Shown here piece after piece: positions 42,609 through 56,569 of a stretch of DNA of 64,000 bases. Where the stretch lies: contig NW_025938161.1 in the NCBI RefSeq assembly GCF_000764305.2, positions 1-64,000 of the forward strand, written 5' to 3'. Numbering within the stretch: position 1 is the stretch's first letter; each line of letters opens with the position of its first letter. A program made the translations under genes and the position numbers. The notes below the pieces were generated by a model, which was not told where the DNA came from, searched no databases, and saw only the letters and a list, made by a program, of their open reading frames with translations. This DNA comes from Hyalella azteca. Lineage: Eukaryota; Arthropoda; Malacostraca; Amphipoda; Hyalellidae.

Positions 42609-43617
42609 CTCTAAGCATGGCCATAACAATGCGTTTATTCAGTCGCTTCGGTTTCTCCTTCCCCTGTGGCTGCGAGCCGTGGCGACGCAGAGCCATCTCA
42701 CTCTGCACGCCGGCGTTGAAAAAACTTAATGTAGAATTCAGCGGAGAAACACTTGGTCCTTGGCTGATGATTCTTCTCAGTGCTGCACCGCTTTCTCCAT
42801 CCAATGCACCAGGTTCTCTCCTGAAGGCACCATATCCTTCCATCAATGAACTGTGTGCTCCATCCGATGCACCATATCTTGCTTCCGATGCACCATATCT
42901 TTCCCCTGATGAACTATGTCCTGCTTCTGATGCATTATATCCTTGCCGCAACACACCACCATCAGCACCACCAAATGCACTATTGTTATGCCCAAGTTTA
43001 TTCATTGTTACATCCTCTTGCATGGATGAATCAGCGCCCTCTATGTCGTCGTCAATAGCAAGCAATTCATCACAATCTTGCGGGTCTTCCAAGATCTCCA
43101 TCTGGTCCATCAGCCATCTCTTGTCATTCTTCTTCCCTGTGTGTTGCGATGTTGCGTGTCTACATATGGACTTGTTGAAGCATGTATTGAATGTACACTT
43201 CAGACAATTGTACACTTTATACTTGGGATGCTCTTGTCGGAAATGTATACGGATTTTCTTGTCATATTTTGTAGTGAAGCCACATAACTTGCAATGATAA
43301 AAACTGTTCTTGAACACCACACCAGAAAACTGGTACCGTATTGTCGCAAAATGCTTGTGTTCCTCCATTATCGGGAACTTTTCTTCCACTTCACGGTTGA
43401 CAACAACTGCACGAAGATCTCGTCCTGTGTTCTTGGGAACAACTGGCGTAACTTGTTCATTGTTCTCGCCCACAGGAGTAACATTTCCTTCCTGAACAGC
43501 AGCAGAACTGTGATGAGCAAGGTTCTGCTGTTCTGGATGTGAAGCCTGTTCCTGCCTCCTGCCAGGAACAGCTTCCTGTTCTCCAACACTAGGAGATTCT
43601 AATGCAGGAACATTCAT
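42609..43617 (-). CDS. C2H2 zinc-finger protein, exon 1 (2 fingers)
   Basis: ATG at 43617 with an in-frame TAA twelve bases upstream, so the start is well supported. 336 codons plus one base, ending LKRIVMAMLR-type sequence at donor gtatgt. The leftover G joins AG at 42046 to give Glu, so both exons form one 1173-residue protein with 18 fingers. Here the N-terminus is Gln/Glu-rich. Two C2H2 fingers follow (CKLCGFTTKYDKKIRIHF and CLKCTFNTCFNKSICRH), then an acidic segment and a Gly/Ser/Tyr-rich stretch with repeated YGASEA-like words. Confidence 0.88.
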
Positions 43618-43639
43618 TTTAAAAGATCTTTAGCTTCAC

Positions 43640-46600
43640 TACACAGGGGGCTATTCCATCTATATTGTTATTCACCTCAATTAGACCAGAAACCTGAAAA
43701 ATAACATTTAACTGGATAATTGCATGAATAGTATTTGCAATAAAAAAAGTGAATAATAATGTTCTCAAATCTTATTACATGATGATAACCTCTAATGTTA
43801 TTGCTCACAAATTCATCTATGAGGCGCAGTAATTGTCAAAAAAAAAGTTGGCACAGAATTTGATCAATAAAATAACCTATATGAACAGTACAATGCATTA
43901 GTCTCCAAAATTAGTCTCTATATGTGGATATAAACATACAAAATAATGGAAATAAATGCCATTGTTGAATATGTAACAGTAAAGAAGTAAATTTCAGATA
44001 ATTTACAACCTCCAAATATAGGATTGGACAAGTAAAACATAGTCTTTTTTTCTTCTAGCTCATTTGCGCAGTTGTGTTAACATTTTGAAATAATCCTATT
44101 TGCCCACAATTTAGCACAATTTACACAATTTGATCTGATTATATTTTATAACAAATTTTGTAATAATAAATTTTAATGCAAGTGGAGCATCTCTCTGCCT
44201 AATGGCTAATTTGATAAACATCTACTTCCCATGGCACAGGAGCATATTTAGAGCTGCTAATTTATCATGTTTTGAACCATGAGTCATTCTCGAATTTTTG
44301 AACTACCGGTACCAATTATGGAAGGCAATTTTTGAACTATAAACTCATTTGCTAAGCCATGCACACATATTACACTGAATCTCTAATTTTACTATAGAAA
44401 TGGTAATTATAAACATTTTTTCCCTTTAGATGCCATTCAGTGTTTACATAATAGCTTTTTTATTACTATTGTGTATTAGCTTATTATTATTAGCTTATTT
44501 ATTATTATGACTCCAACTACTGTATGAGATTGTCAACAAAATATTTTGGGTGCAATTCAATCTGGGATATTGGACAACATTTCCAAAAATTGCAGTTAAC
44601 AGTCATTTCACCATATATTTTTTCAAACATTGATGACAAAATTATGGCATTTTTCATAATTTTTACAAAATAAATTATGCAACCACAAAAGGAAATGAAA
44701 TTTATCCTCAAGCATGAGTGTTTTTCTCTCACTATAAGAAGGCTTCTGCCTGTTTTCCCAGTTTGAGGTGTAGTACAAAATTGGAAAATCATCCATTCTT
44801 CTGAAATATTGTGGCTACAATATCCATCATTTGTGTATGTAATGTAAGAAATCTTGAGACACAAAAGTAGTGTTCTTTAGCTTGATCACAAATATTGCAG
44901 TTTGCCAATGTGTCATTCCCTGAAATTTTGAACTTCTCTGGTTCCAAATCATGATTCTGCCAAAATATCCTGCAAAATGCCTACATCGCTGCATGGTCTG
45001 CAATTTATCTAGCAGGAATCTCACAGCACAAAAAATAAAGCAGGAGGCTCCAGTGGCAGCTTCAAAAGTAGATTTATTCCATGCTTGTTGTACATAACTG
45101 CATTGCTTGTCAACAAAAAAGTTAAACTTGAAGTGCATAAGTGCATAGTTCAATAGAATAGAACCATGCACTTAATTGCCTCCATTTTCCAATGAGAAGA
45201 AATATGTTCATGGTACTATTTCTAGATGAAAATCAGAGATTTGTCATCATATGCACATGCAGCTACCATCAATGCTGCAAACCAAGCCATATCATTCAAG
45301 TTGAAGGAAGGCCATTATGGAAGGCCAGTGGCCACATCAAATCAATGATTTCAATGACCTTTAATTGAAATGGTCTATTTGACCTCCAATTGAAATGGTC
45401 TATTTTAAACACAAAATTAAATCACATCTTTCTGGTGCACCCAAATGAGCTTTTGCATGAAAAACTTCTACCATTAGGGCCCTAACTAGAGCTTTGCAGC
45501 TTTCCTGCCATTTCTGGAACTGTGCAATTTCCGCCAGATGAATTAACTGCAATCTAATTGCTAACAAAAGTGCAGGATGGGGCCGCAGCCTGCAAGATTC
45601 CAAAATCCAAATGTATTGAAAATTTGTCCAGTTGGATTTGGAGCTGCCAGATTTCAGAAACAAGTCAGAAAATTACAATCCTGAATTATGAGCTCAGATT
45701 TTATGAGGCAATTGAAGCCTACAAATGTTAGCTACTGCCGACTTTTGAGTTTTGACAAATTTGACCAGTGTTATACTGATACATTTTTGGTGACAAGCAG
45801 TTATTTGCTATATAATTGTCAACATTAGGACACTGTCTGGCTGTGATATTTGCAAATTTATTCATAAAAAGCCAAAAGATTTTATTAAAAAGCAGGAAAA
45901 TTCTAATTCTGATTGACATTTGACAGTAGAATAGTGCTAGTCTGGAAAAGTCCTATTTTTGTCTGAAATATCGCGGCTCTAATATCATATAATTTCAGTA
46001 GGTATGAAATCTCGCGGCTCGAATGTCATAAATTTTTGTTTGATTAAAAAATCGCGGTTTGCACAGAACTAAAACAAAGCTTAATATAAAGGAAAAGCTA
46101 GAGAAGTGACGGAATTACCTACGATGTCGGAATATACCGCGTTTACCCTATTCCATACTAGGACTAGTGAAATGAAATAGAGGCTTATGAATGGCTTTCA
46201 ATACCTTGGATGCTTGGAAAATAAATTAATAACTTAGATGTCCTAATAAATACAATGAAAAATCAAATGCTGAAAAAATGGAATGGCAACTCAGAAATTC
46301 AGAATTAAGAATTTCAATAATTTGCGCTCTAAAAATTCATCACTGAGCTTGGAGAGTAGATATTTTCCATACCAACTATGAAAAAGCATGCTGAAGCCAC
46401 CAGCAAATGAATAAAAAAGCACCAATGCTTGCAGTAAATTCAACAATTTCTTAATGGCCCTTGCTTAAGTTTTTTCATAGAAAATTTTTAGAATGGTTAT
46501 GGTTCCAGGTTCCCCGGAATCAACAACTAGCAACACCAACATTGGTGCTGACTAAAACCCGGACCCGGACAGGACTGCCGGACCCGGACCAGTCTGACAA

Positions 46601-48890
46601 AATACGAACAGCTGCAAGTCATTTGAAACGTCGATAAAACTTGAAGTTTTACATAGTATATTTTAAAGTTTACTTAGAAAATTTTCGTACGACCAACACA
46701 CAAAGGTCACTGAAAAGTGCAGTTTTCGATCGAACTATTCGATAGAGAATGTTCTGAAACTTCCAGAAAACATGAAACACTTGCATCGAATTTTTGTACC
46801 CACATCTGTTCAGTACTCTGGAAGAAATGGCCGGTGCACGGCAAATTTCGGCACGTTTCTTCGTATAACTCATGAATGAAGGCGATATTAAAAAAATTGT
46901 CACGAGCTTGACATCACCGTTAGGCCATAATTAGTACGTGTACCAAGTTTCATCGAGCTACGTTCAGTATTTTGGTAGATATTTCAGGTACACTGAATCT
47001 GGAGTCCGGCCGCGAGACCGGCCTCGGGTCCGGCGTAAATTTGTCCGAGACGTGACGTATTTTTGTACATTAACTTGAAAATTTTTCAAGTCAGGTCCTG
47101 GGACCCCGGACCCATGTATTTGGGTCACAGAAAAGAACATTTTTCGATCAAACTATTCGATAGAGAATGTTCTGAAACGTCCAGAAAACATAAAACGTTT
47201 TTATCGATTTTTTGTCTATTTACTTGGAAAACTTTTGTGTCAGTGCCGGTGGATCGGGGACCCAGTGCCTTGTATGTGTGCCTACTACCTCTATTAACTG
47301 GGAATGGAACGAATTGATACCTAAAAATGTGCATTGGTTTTCAGACCGCAGAGATAATATCTATCAGTTGAATAAACTATAACAATAAAACCTGCTAGAG
47401 TAGAAGCATGGTAGATTGTGAGCCCGAGCAAAGAGGCCAGCTCACCGAATCGACACTTCAGCGAACTCGCCTACGAACTGGCCTGCGCACTCTAATGCAA
47501 AACCTAAATAGACGTTCAACTCTGCCAGATATAAATCCATCAATAGTGAACGGATTTTATTCAAATTTTAAAAATAAGTAGATATTATCAATAATTTGTG
47601 GACGGATTTATTTCAGATTTGTACATCAATTACTTTTTTATTAATACCGGTAGCTCACCGAATCCTATCTTTTCCAATGCATAGTAATAAAATGTCTTAA
47701 ATATCTGTAGTATTATTGTAATTGATTTAAAATGTTTTAATAGTATTTTTTCGCATTTAAAGGCAATGAAATCAATCCTAATGAATTAACAGCCTCTCTA
47801 TTTACCTAAGATTTTTTACTACGTATGCTATTGTACATTCGCGTATAGTAATGTTTTTCTCCCCATTGTGAAGGGTTGTCTCATGTGCACTTGATGTACA
47901 ATTCTAGATTCGTCCTATTCTATTGCACACCTAAGTTACTAGGGCGTTGTTGTTAGCATAGGCGTCATTGTACGGTAAATGTTTGCATCAGTAACGCCAA
48001 CCGAGATGTACCTCAATAATTTGATAAGTCTAGCCACTAAATTTGATCTGTTTTACGTGATTTCTGCTTGTACACTTGGCGTGTAAATATGTATGTTATA
48101 TCTCTCGTAAGGTGTTTAGTATTGATAAACGTTTCGACTTCGCCAGAGAGCGTTGGCTAGGAACTCTACGACCACGCGTGTCAAATTATTCCACTCAAAA
48201 AGAAGATTGTCGTTAAGAAAGTCTTCACACCCATTGTTACGATGATATCTGACAAGATGTGGCCATTCTGTTAGTGAGGTTGTTATTTGTTTGCGTTCCA
48301 GTAAAACATTTTGTACAGAATCTCAAGATACTGAGTCGTAATGATGTTCTGGTGGAACCCCTTTAAGCTTCTTCTAACTGGATTGTTACTGTAAGTTGTA
48401 ATTACACTGGTACATGTAATTGTGCGAATTTGTAAAAATTTCGTAGTATTGATTAGGTTACTGAAATGTCGTGGCCTGGTTGTGCAGTTTAGCTAACTAT
48501 TAGATAGCCTAGACACCGGACAGTCTATTTAAACATTTCTCCATCAACACAGGAGGTGGATGGATGGTGCCCTGATTCACGCTGATTCACGTCTTACCTG
48601 ATGATGTCTTCGATTGGAAGGACCCATCATGTCTGCCACATTGAGTGATTCTCGCGGTATTGAACCTCGTGCATTTTAGAGTAAGTAATGGCTTATTTTA
48701 CTTTCCTGTATACAGTTGATAAGTGTATATGGAAAACTACATTATAATTGATTCTAATGTTGAAAATAACAGTTTGTTGTGTTGTCAACTTATTATCCTA
48801 GATACAAGTTTGATGTCACATTCTCATTGCAAACACGATTATTATTCATATAAACGTTACACTCGGACAGGTTACAGCCTTTAACCTCAG
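43640..48890. other. Intergenic, old repeats, no gene seen
   Basis: AT-rich. 45560-45650 belongs to the dispersed family also seen near 11.1 kb and 56.8 kb. 46640-46800 and 47080-47240 are direct copies (actattcgatagagaatgtt and ccagaaaaca shared) about 430 bp apart. Frames up to about 115 codons have no recognised domain. Confidence 0.5.
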
Positions 48891-49202
48891 AGGGTCACAG
48901 CTCGGAGACAGATCGTCATGCGAGACGCAGATGTGGGGACACATTCCTGTGCAGTGGAGCCCGCAACGTCCCCAACTGCTGCCTTCCTTACAGACTCCCC
49001 CCCCCCTCCAACTGCTGCCTTCCTTAGAATATCACAGATTGGCCGTCGCATTACGGAATTGTCCGGCGAACGTAGAGAGACTCTATGGTTGGAGCAAAGG
49101 TTGGGTTTGGCTGTGCAAAGAGGCAATGCAGCTAGCATCCTAACAGCAGTCAGAGAAAAGTTCGACGTGGGCCCGCTCCTCGCTCGCGTCACAGCTCAGT
49201 GA
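48891..49202 (+). CDS. Putative last exon of an unidentified gene
   Basis: Acceptor tttaacctcag, then RVTARRQIVMRDADVGTHSC; 103 codons to TGA. The second half (ISQIGRRITELSGERRETLW, LEQRLGLAVQRGNAASILTA) is helix-forming and looks like genuine protein. A short internal duplication gives PTAAFLTDS-PPPPTAAFLR, again with a tandemly repeated unit. The sense strand is favoured because the reading is complex and follows an acceptor. Upstream exons were not located; family not recognised. Confidence 0.5.
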   Translation, partial: RVTARRQIVMRDADVGTHSCAVEPATSPTAAFLTDSPPPPTAAFLRISQIGRRITELSGERRETLWLEQRLGLAVQRGNAASILTAVREKFDVGPLLARVTAQ

Positions 49203-52200
49203 CCCTCGGAGTCGGTGTAGGCCACCATCAGAGGCGTAAAGGTCGGGGCCCTGATCATTGACATGAAACCAAAAAAAAAAAAACATGGAGTACTCAAGTA
49301 AGTACCTACTAGGACTATTGTGACTAGGTTCACTAGTCACACTGTATACGAGGGGATATCAATGTGAATACATGATGATTATCCTTGTGGATATGACGAA
49401 GTAAATTTAAACTGTGATCAATTTGAACAGCGTATTCTGAAGTACGTCTGCTATTGGAAACTCGATAACAGTCACTAGACGTCATCAAGTCAAATATCTA
49501 TGGTTTATTCACGGGTATGCGGCCTGCGTGGCCGGAGTCCCTGCGGGGACAGGCACTGGAGTCCCAGCGTGCCTGTCATCAGTAACGTGCGCCTCCGCAA
49601 ACTTCTCATTTGCCTACCTAAGAAATGTTCAACCTTAGTGCGGCCTGCAACCATACCAGACTTCATGTCTAGCAAGCGCCGGCAGCCTAAACGGATCGCC
49701 CAGCCGAACCATCTTGTCTTCATCTTCCATTTGAGAGTTTTCACTTTTAGCTAGTCATATTTATTGGATTCTTCATTATGTTGTTCCATCTGATTATTTA
49801 TTAACATCCTGTTCATCCTTTGTATTATTAACATTAACATGCACAAGCTGTTCATCCTCTGTACCCTTTTACAAATAGAACTTGACGACTGTGTAATCAG
49901 TTGTTACGCTTTCTCACTATCCCGTTGAGGTAGCCTATATACATAGTTTAGAAGCTCTTATGCCTAAGCGGGCCAATGGCAGAGCGGTTCGTTTTGAGTC
50001 GCCGTAATTCTAGTAAGACTGAAGATTAGAAGAATTGAAACTAATCTTTCGTGGGACGCAGGGATCATTAGTCAGCAGCTGGGCTCCACTATGAACTATT
50101 GTCATTGGCTTGCTAGCATTAGTGCATGCTGTAATAGAGTAATCATTACCACGACGTTTGTGTAAGCTTTACTTTACATAATTAATGGATTTAGTATACT
50201 ACTTACGCGTCCCTTCAACATTTTGAAACGTGTTCATTCTCCACCTCGTAATAAGTTCCGAACGAATCTGCGTGAAATTTAAAACATACCTACCTCATTG
50301 GCGCCCCAAGCATGAACGCATTCAAAACAGACTAGATATCTCTATGGAAAATATGTATATGTTCAGACTTGAAATGCCTAGCACCATATCGAACCTGTGA
50401 AAGTCTAGTAGCTACTTCAAACTATCGTCAGTCATGAAAAGATCCGGTCAAATGACACGAGTTTAGGTCTTCTGTGAACAAGGCACGAAAAGGAAAAGAA
50501 TCTGCGACAGGCCACATCAGGCCTACACTCCAGCGCCGAGATCGCAATGTCAAGTTAGTAGCCAGAATCCGCGTCAGGAATCGTCGCAAATTTCTGCGAT
50601 GCTTCGTATTAGATTAAAACTACGGTTAAACTACGAGAACTGCAAGATATCGTTTGCTCGGAAGCTAAACGACATATGCTTTAATTTGACCAAAAAGTGC
50701 AATTTCGTAAGATCTTCACCTTCTTCGGAACGAAATATAAAAAAATTGAAAGACATTTCAATTCTTGTACGACTGTGTTAAATGTATACGTTGACCTTAT
50801 AATCTACTGAGGATTAAGAATATTAACCATGAAGTTTTCGTTGCTTTATTCTCAAGATAGGAAGCTTACGAAGTTAATCGTACGAGAATGTCATGAGAGA
50901 TACGCACGTGCAAGTTAATACAAGCTGAGTTACGAAAGAGCTTCTGGATTTTCCTCTATTTTTCCTCGCGTATAAAGTGTTCTCAAAGACTGCCTTCTTT
51001 GCTGCAGGTTCAATGCAAGAACTATAGAGATGAACCAGCTGAGCGCTTAGCGTGAATCAAGGGTAAATCCACCTCCTATTCCGTTTCGTAATGTCTTCAT
51101 GGACTAATTAGGTCAATATTGTGCAAAAGATAAGCGGGGTTAAAACTAAGTTGAGGATTCTGTGTATTTTTTGCACGTGGAGCCAAGCGAGTAATTTAAA
51201 ACTTTGTATGGATTTTCACTTACTGAATTTTTTTTCTCATTCCAGTTGCACTGTTTCGAATTTGGCTTGCCGCAGACTTGCATTTCTGATTTCGGTTCCC
51301 AGCTCGTCGCTGGTTCAAATATAATTATAGACTTTCTGAACGACTCCGCCATAAGAAGTTACTTATCCGCTAATGTAATCGAGAAACTTGCGTACTAACA
51401 AGTTTTATAAAGGATGTAGCAAGCTATGTTTCATGGTTGCATCATGCGTAAAGATGACCAAGCGACTAATTCATGGCTAGATTAGTTATATGATCTCGAG
51501 CTACCGCGAGTTAAAATTTATCGTATGCCTAACCTCACATCTCGTGAATGGGCGACCGGTTGCATTAAAGGAAGATTCTTTGTCAAGTGATGTTCCCGAA
51601 CTATCACTCCCGAGAAGTTAATTAGAGGCTACGACTTGAAACTCTGTTCTCATAATTCCTGATTTGCATCCATGCAGCTGAAGGCGATCCGAGTAGGGAG
51701 CCTTCTTGCACTTCGCCAGATTTGAGAGCGGCCCATAAAAGGCTTTACAAGGTGCGTAACAATATAATAGAGAAGTGTCGGTCAGAATTCTTAGCTCATG
51801 AAGTCTCGTGACGTGGTTCTTCTTAAAGAACCATATACGAAAGCGATGCAATTCCCCACGGGGATCGTTCAGGGAGTAACTTTGAATTCTGGTGGTTGAG
51901 TAATTGGCGCTAAAATACGTTAAGGTATTAATAGAGAGGTAGTTAAAAGACGAGCAACAACCATAATTCCATTGCAATCTCGTGATCACGAAGAACCGCG
52001 TGATGTCTAAGCTGATCAGCCTGGCGAATGTTCGTCTTCGATTAGACGAACCACGCATTTCTCAAATATTCTAAGTAATTTCATCCACTTTACCCTGAGT
52101 AAAATGGAACTCCTTGCCGGGAGGAAACAAAAACTATGATTTAGTTTACCATATAATTAATTACGGGTCATAGCTTCCTCAATTAACACTTGCTCTGTGC

Positions 52201-53225
52201 CTTAATTCTGGGTGACGTCTGAGGTACATAGCTTCAACCTGAACATGTGATGACAAAGCTAATCTCACCCCTGCTACTTCACTTCACCTTCCTTTCAAGA
52301 ATTTTCGGCGGTTCCTTGCCTGACTCCATCATGACAGTAACTCCCGTCGTGCTACTATGACGTTAATGTTCACGGCTGTGTCAGTTTTTGTGAATTTCCC
52401 AATTTTTTTAATGCACGGGAACGCAAATTTATTCAGCCACGGTTTATCATTGGATTATAAGGAGTAAGACTACTGCCTTGACAAATGCGGCAGGAATTTC
52501 CGAAATGCGGCTCTGGCGTCGTCTGCGCTACGATGACCATCTCCTGCACCCATGTTTACTACGGCGGCTGTGACCACGACTTAAGCCCCTCAAGTTTGTT
52601 GTTGCAAGTTTGTTGAGCTCGCTTGAACTTTTCAGGTGACATTTTAACGCAATCTAGTTAGGCAACACTAGCGGGTGAATAACTTATCTCCTAGAAGGAG
52701 GCAGTTGGGGGTAACGGAGGGAGATGGGGCGGTTGGAAGAACCCTGGTTTCCAGGTTGACCAGGCTTAAGGATTAGCATAATTATTGAATTTTTCAATAT
52801 AGGTTTAATAGAAACCGTGGAGACAGATATAAAAAATGCTGGTAGGTTGTTGGCGTCTTTGATGTCGAGGGTGAAGGGGTATAATGTATAAAAGTCCCTG
52901 TCGAGGGAATTTTCAGCCAGGATTCGACGTATAAGGCGGCGGGTGGAGGGGCTATGAGAGTGCAGAGCGATGGAGGTAAAAAGTTTACAGAAGGCGGAGG
53001 ATTTCTTGCCATGGCAGGAAAGACAATTCAGAACAAATTTGATTGGCTGACTGATTGGGGGGAGAGCGGTTGCGCTTTCCGGCTAGGGAGCGAAGGAGAT
53101 TCCAGTGCTTGAACTGGTGCGTGCGTCTGTTGCACGACTCAAGATGCGTTCGCCAGGTGTTCCTGTCATGAGCCTGTATATATGCAAGTACACATTTCCA
53201 GGTTGAGATCTGGGAGTCGGGGGTC
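49203..53225. other. Intergenic, no gene supported
   Basis: Open frames at 49500-49754 (both strands), 51146-51352 and 51618-52058 show no recognised domain, no repeated structure and no convincing splice sites. A piece of SINE tail (gaatctgcgacaggccac) lies near 50500. Confidence 0.4.
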
Positions 53226-53302
53226 GGTTGGGTTGCGCGCCCTGATATGAGCGCTTGCTTAGCATGCGAAAAGTACGGGGATCGATACCCCGCAGCTCCA
53301 GT
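53226..53302 (+). tRNA. tRNA-Ala(AGC)-like sequence, probably a pseudogene or SINE head
   Basis: The anticodon arm is clean (gcttgcttagcatgcgaa, with AGC in the loop), the T arm is ggggatcgataccccgc, and the sequence ends gctcca before a run of ten T, a Pol III terminator. The 5' acceptor strand and D arm do not match a functional tRNA, so I regard it as degraded. Confidence 0.5.
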
Positions 53303-53587
53303 TAATTATTTTTTTTTTTGTCTCAAATTCTATTTCAGTCGAAGAAGAATTAATTCAAGCTGCGTTGTACGTAATTAAATTTTTTGCCTGTAAAGTATCT
53401 TACAATGTAATCACAAGATTAAAGTCTAATATTATGTTATTAATAAATGTATATTTGAGAAATATGAGGAGGCACGTGCACGGCTTCAGATGAAGCCTAT
53501 CAAGCCCTCATCCCGTTACTCGATAAGCAACCGGGTGCCAGGGTTGACTGAAGGGGAGAAGTGAAGAAGTGACTGGGCCACCTTGAA

Positions 53588-53824
53588 GGCAGGGTGGCCC
53601 AGTGGTTACAGTTCAGAGTACCAGGATTGGCGCAGTGAGGTGCGGGTTCGATCCCAGCTCTGTGCGTCAGTTTCTGGTCAGAATCGGCAAGGAGGCCGGG
53701 CGGTTAAGCACAGCAGAATTGGAGCAGTGAGTTGCGAGTTCGAGACTGCAACAAGCTGTGAATGTTCTGCGATGTTAAGAATCGGCGACAGGCCTACGGC
53801 CTAATAAACGCTGAAACCGCTATT
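53588..53824 (+). mobile_element. tRNA-derived SINE, best full-length copy
   Basis: About 237 bp. Box A TGGCCCAGTGG at 53595-53605 and box B GGTTCGATCCC at 53645-53655 are intact. A second tRNA-like module follows: gccgggcggttaagc as a box A-like and gagttcgagac (53736-53746) as a box B-like. The tail is gaatcggcgacaggcctacg and taataaacgctgaaaccgct. Other copies are at 7190, 7953, 34810 and 38167. Confidence 0.88.
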
Positions 53825-56031
53825 ATTCCATATAAAAAATGCTTCAGTATAGACAACTGGACAATTTTGACTCAATAACAAAAACATGTTTATAGCGGCA
53901 AGACGATTTGCGCCTCTGTCGAGACTTCGTAACTGTTATAGCTTTGGTTGACGAAAATTCACACGAACACTGAAATTAGTCTCGAGATGATATTAATTCA
54001 ATCAAAACTTTGCTAACCTGCCATAATAATTGTACCGAGCTTGCTTCATGCTAAATTTCGGCTACGACACAATTAAGGATTTAACCCTCCACCGCCGTAT
54101 GTCACTCTCCACAGGAACATAACTTTCAACTTAAATTATACATAACTTATTGAGTGTAGCAACAGGATTGGAGCATAGAGGTGCGGGTTCTACCTAATTC
54201 CTTAACCCTCTTCCACCTGACAAGAGTAACCGGAGCAATATTGTCACGCGTCTACTTCCCAAAAAGGATACGTTCTAGTGAGCGCAAAATGACTTGCACT
54301 GATGGTTGCCGCCACGTACGACAACTTTAAAATGTTCGCTGTTGTGTACAAACGTCCTGGTATTCGTAATTGTAACCACTGGGTCAACTTATGAATTACT
54401 TCTAATGAGAGCCAATTGAGTCACAGAAATATTTTATTCAATGTTTTTAACCTTTTCTTATGTACATTAAAGCATTAAAATTAGAAGAAACATCGAGAGT
54501 TGTTAATTCAATTTGTTTTCTGCTATCTGTTAAAAAGAATATATACTTGCGAGTTGCGACGTATACAATCCTTCCAAATTACATTGTTTAATCTCAACCT
54601 AATTATATAATTAATTTGCGGAAATTAGATCTTTACTAATAATTTAAAAGCGACGACTGCCATATAAATTCACTATATCTTCATATCAAATAATCATGGC
54701 ATTCTATTTATCATTGATTTCTCTTAGTCTGAGCACCATCGCAACTGCAATTATACAGGTTTCTATTTAAAGACTTTTCCTTCGAGATCTGAATAAATAC
54801 TGGGCTACGATATCCGTAGAGTTTCGTGAAAAATGGCTAAGTTGCCGAGATGGTCAACAATTTGAACTAATATTTGAGTTTCGTCTATTTTGCGTATAAG
54901 CTGAAATACGATTTTAAATCATCCTAATATATATAGAATGTGAAATGAATAGTTTTCTACTTCTGAGCACGTAGAGATTTCTAATAATAATTCAAATAAA
55001 TCTAATCATTTTTATCAGTAGGTTGGTAAAAAACTTAGAAATAAAAACAATTTGTGTGCTTTAGAGTTGATGACTACTCAAGTTTATTATAACAGAGTTA
55101 AACAAATAACTATTGCTTTCAATTAAATCGATCATTTAATATTCCGCCTTATTCGAAAGTCCGGAAAATATTTCACCATAACAGTCGTGTTATTACGCTT
55201 GTAGGCGTTTGGGCATTCGAGAGGTAGTACTGACAAAGGACGGATCATGAGTGTCAGAGTGTATGTGCTTAAGATGAACATTGCGTGCTTCTTGCATTGT
55301 TGTCGTCTGAATAAGATCCTAATACGTACTTTACGTAGTGTTCGATAAACAAAACAATCTTTTTTAACATGAACTGTCGTGCATTCACTCTGTCACTGCA
55401 TTGTTGATTGTGATTAGCACAACAAAATTTTCTTTCTGGCAGACTGGCACCAGCTTGAACTTCAACTTTCAAGGCAAAAAAGCCATTATTTTAAGTAGTC
55501 AAGGTATCCAATTAAAATTAAATTGGCCCTGGGTACTTAGAATAATCATTATATATTTACTCAGGATCTATGGATTAGCTATTTATGAGTCACAACTCAC
55601 AATTTTTCTGATGTTTTTAGCATAGTAATTGTGTGATTAATGATGATAGTATGATACTATCATACTGATAGTGACAAAGCAGAGTTATTTAGATTTAGAC
55701 TTTCCCTCTAGTTCATTTCTGAGTCTTATAAGTAGACCAGCTCACCAGCAAAGTATCATTGATAGTTGATACCAGCATTATCATATAAGTCTAATAATAA
55801 AGATATTGATTTAAATCTTGAGTAGATGAGGAAATTAATAATTAATTGATTCCAAAAAATTTCTGGTTTGCCAGAATCAGTTTGCCAGTTGCCACTATAC
55901 TTTTTAGATCATAAAACTTTAAAAGTAATTATAACATAAATTTAATTAACTCTTCAGACTCAGCATCAAGCATAGTGGCAAACCAGAGATTTTTTAGAAT
56001 CAGTTCATTTTTAATTTCCTCATTTACTCCA
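53825..56031. other. Intergenic, nothing recognised
   Basis: AT-rich sequence without supported genes. A repeated phrase (gtagatgaggaaattaataa versus its inverted form) flanks 55800-56030, suggesting an old inverted repeat. Confidence 0.35.
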
Positions 56032-56568
56032 CTGTGCAGAGAGTGAACAAAGATTTAAAGACCTACGGCGACGCATTATCGGCAAAATTTTTGCCTTCAG
56101 AAGATCTTGCCGACACATTTAGATTGAAATTCTTGCATTTAATATATTTCTCAGTCTTCAGCCAACTATTTAGAAAAAAAGTAAGGTTTCCGCCACTTTC
56201 CGGTACGTTGGATGGATTACAATGCAGCGAAGCTTGTCCGGAAATCAGTTGCGATGAGTTCCCGCAAAAAATGTAAACAACATTTTTTTGATTGCGTAGT
56301 TTCGGTCGCATTAGAGTGGTCAGACTGCTTTATTACTAGTTCAGTTGACACTTGCTGTACAACCGGACTGTTTTTGGGGTAAAATTAGTTATTTGGGGTA
56401 ACACGTGCATGCAACCTTGTAATAAGTTCGTGGCTTGTAAATAGTTCGTCATTACTCAGCGTAAATGGCTTTTCATTAAAAATTACCCGGCGACGCATCT
56501 TTAAAATGGCCGGCGACGCTTTGGGCTTAAAAATCCATATATTGCCGACGCTGCATCCACCCTCTGCA
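56032..56568. mobile_element. 540-bp MITE, copy 1
   Basis: Starts ctgtgcagagagtg and ends gcatccaccctctgca; the ends are imperfect inverted repeats around gcagag-gtggatg. About 80-90 percent similar by eye to 61712-62251 over the whole length. It contains gatcttgccgacacatttag and acacgtgcatgcaaccttgt. No transposase; the 80-codon frame at 56034 is incidental. Confidence 0.7.
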
Positions 56569-56569
56569 A

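Noticed and set aside
49500..49754. Overlapping 80-codon frames on both strands
   Set aside because: No domain, no splice context, and neither strand is favoured by composition.
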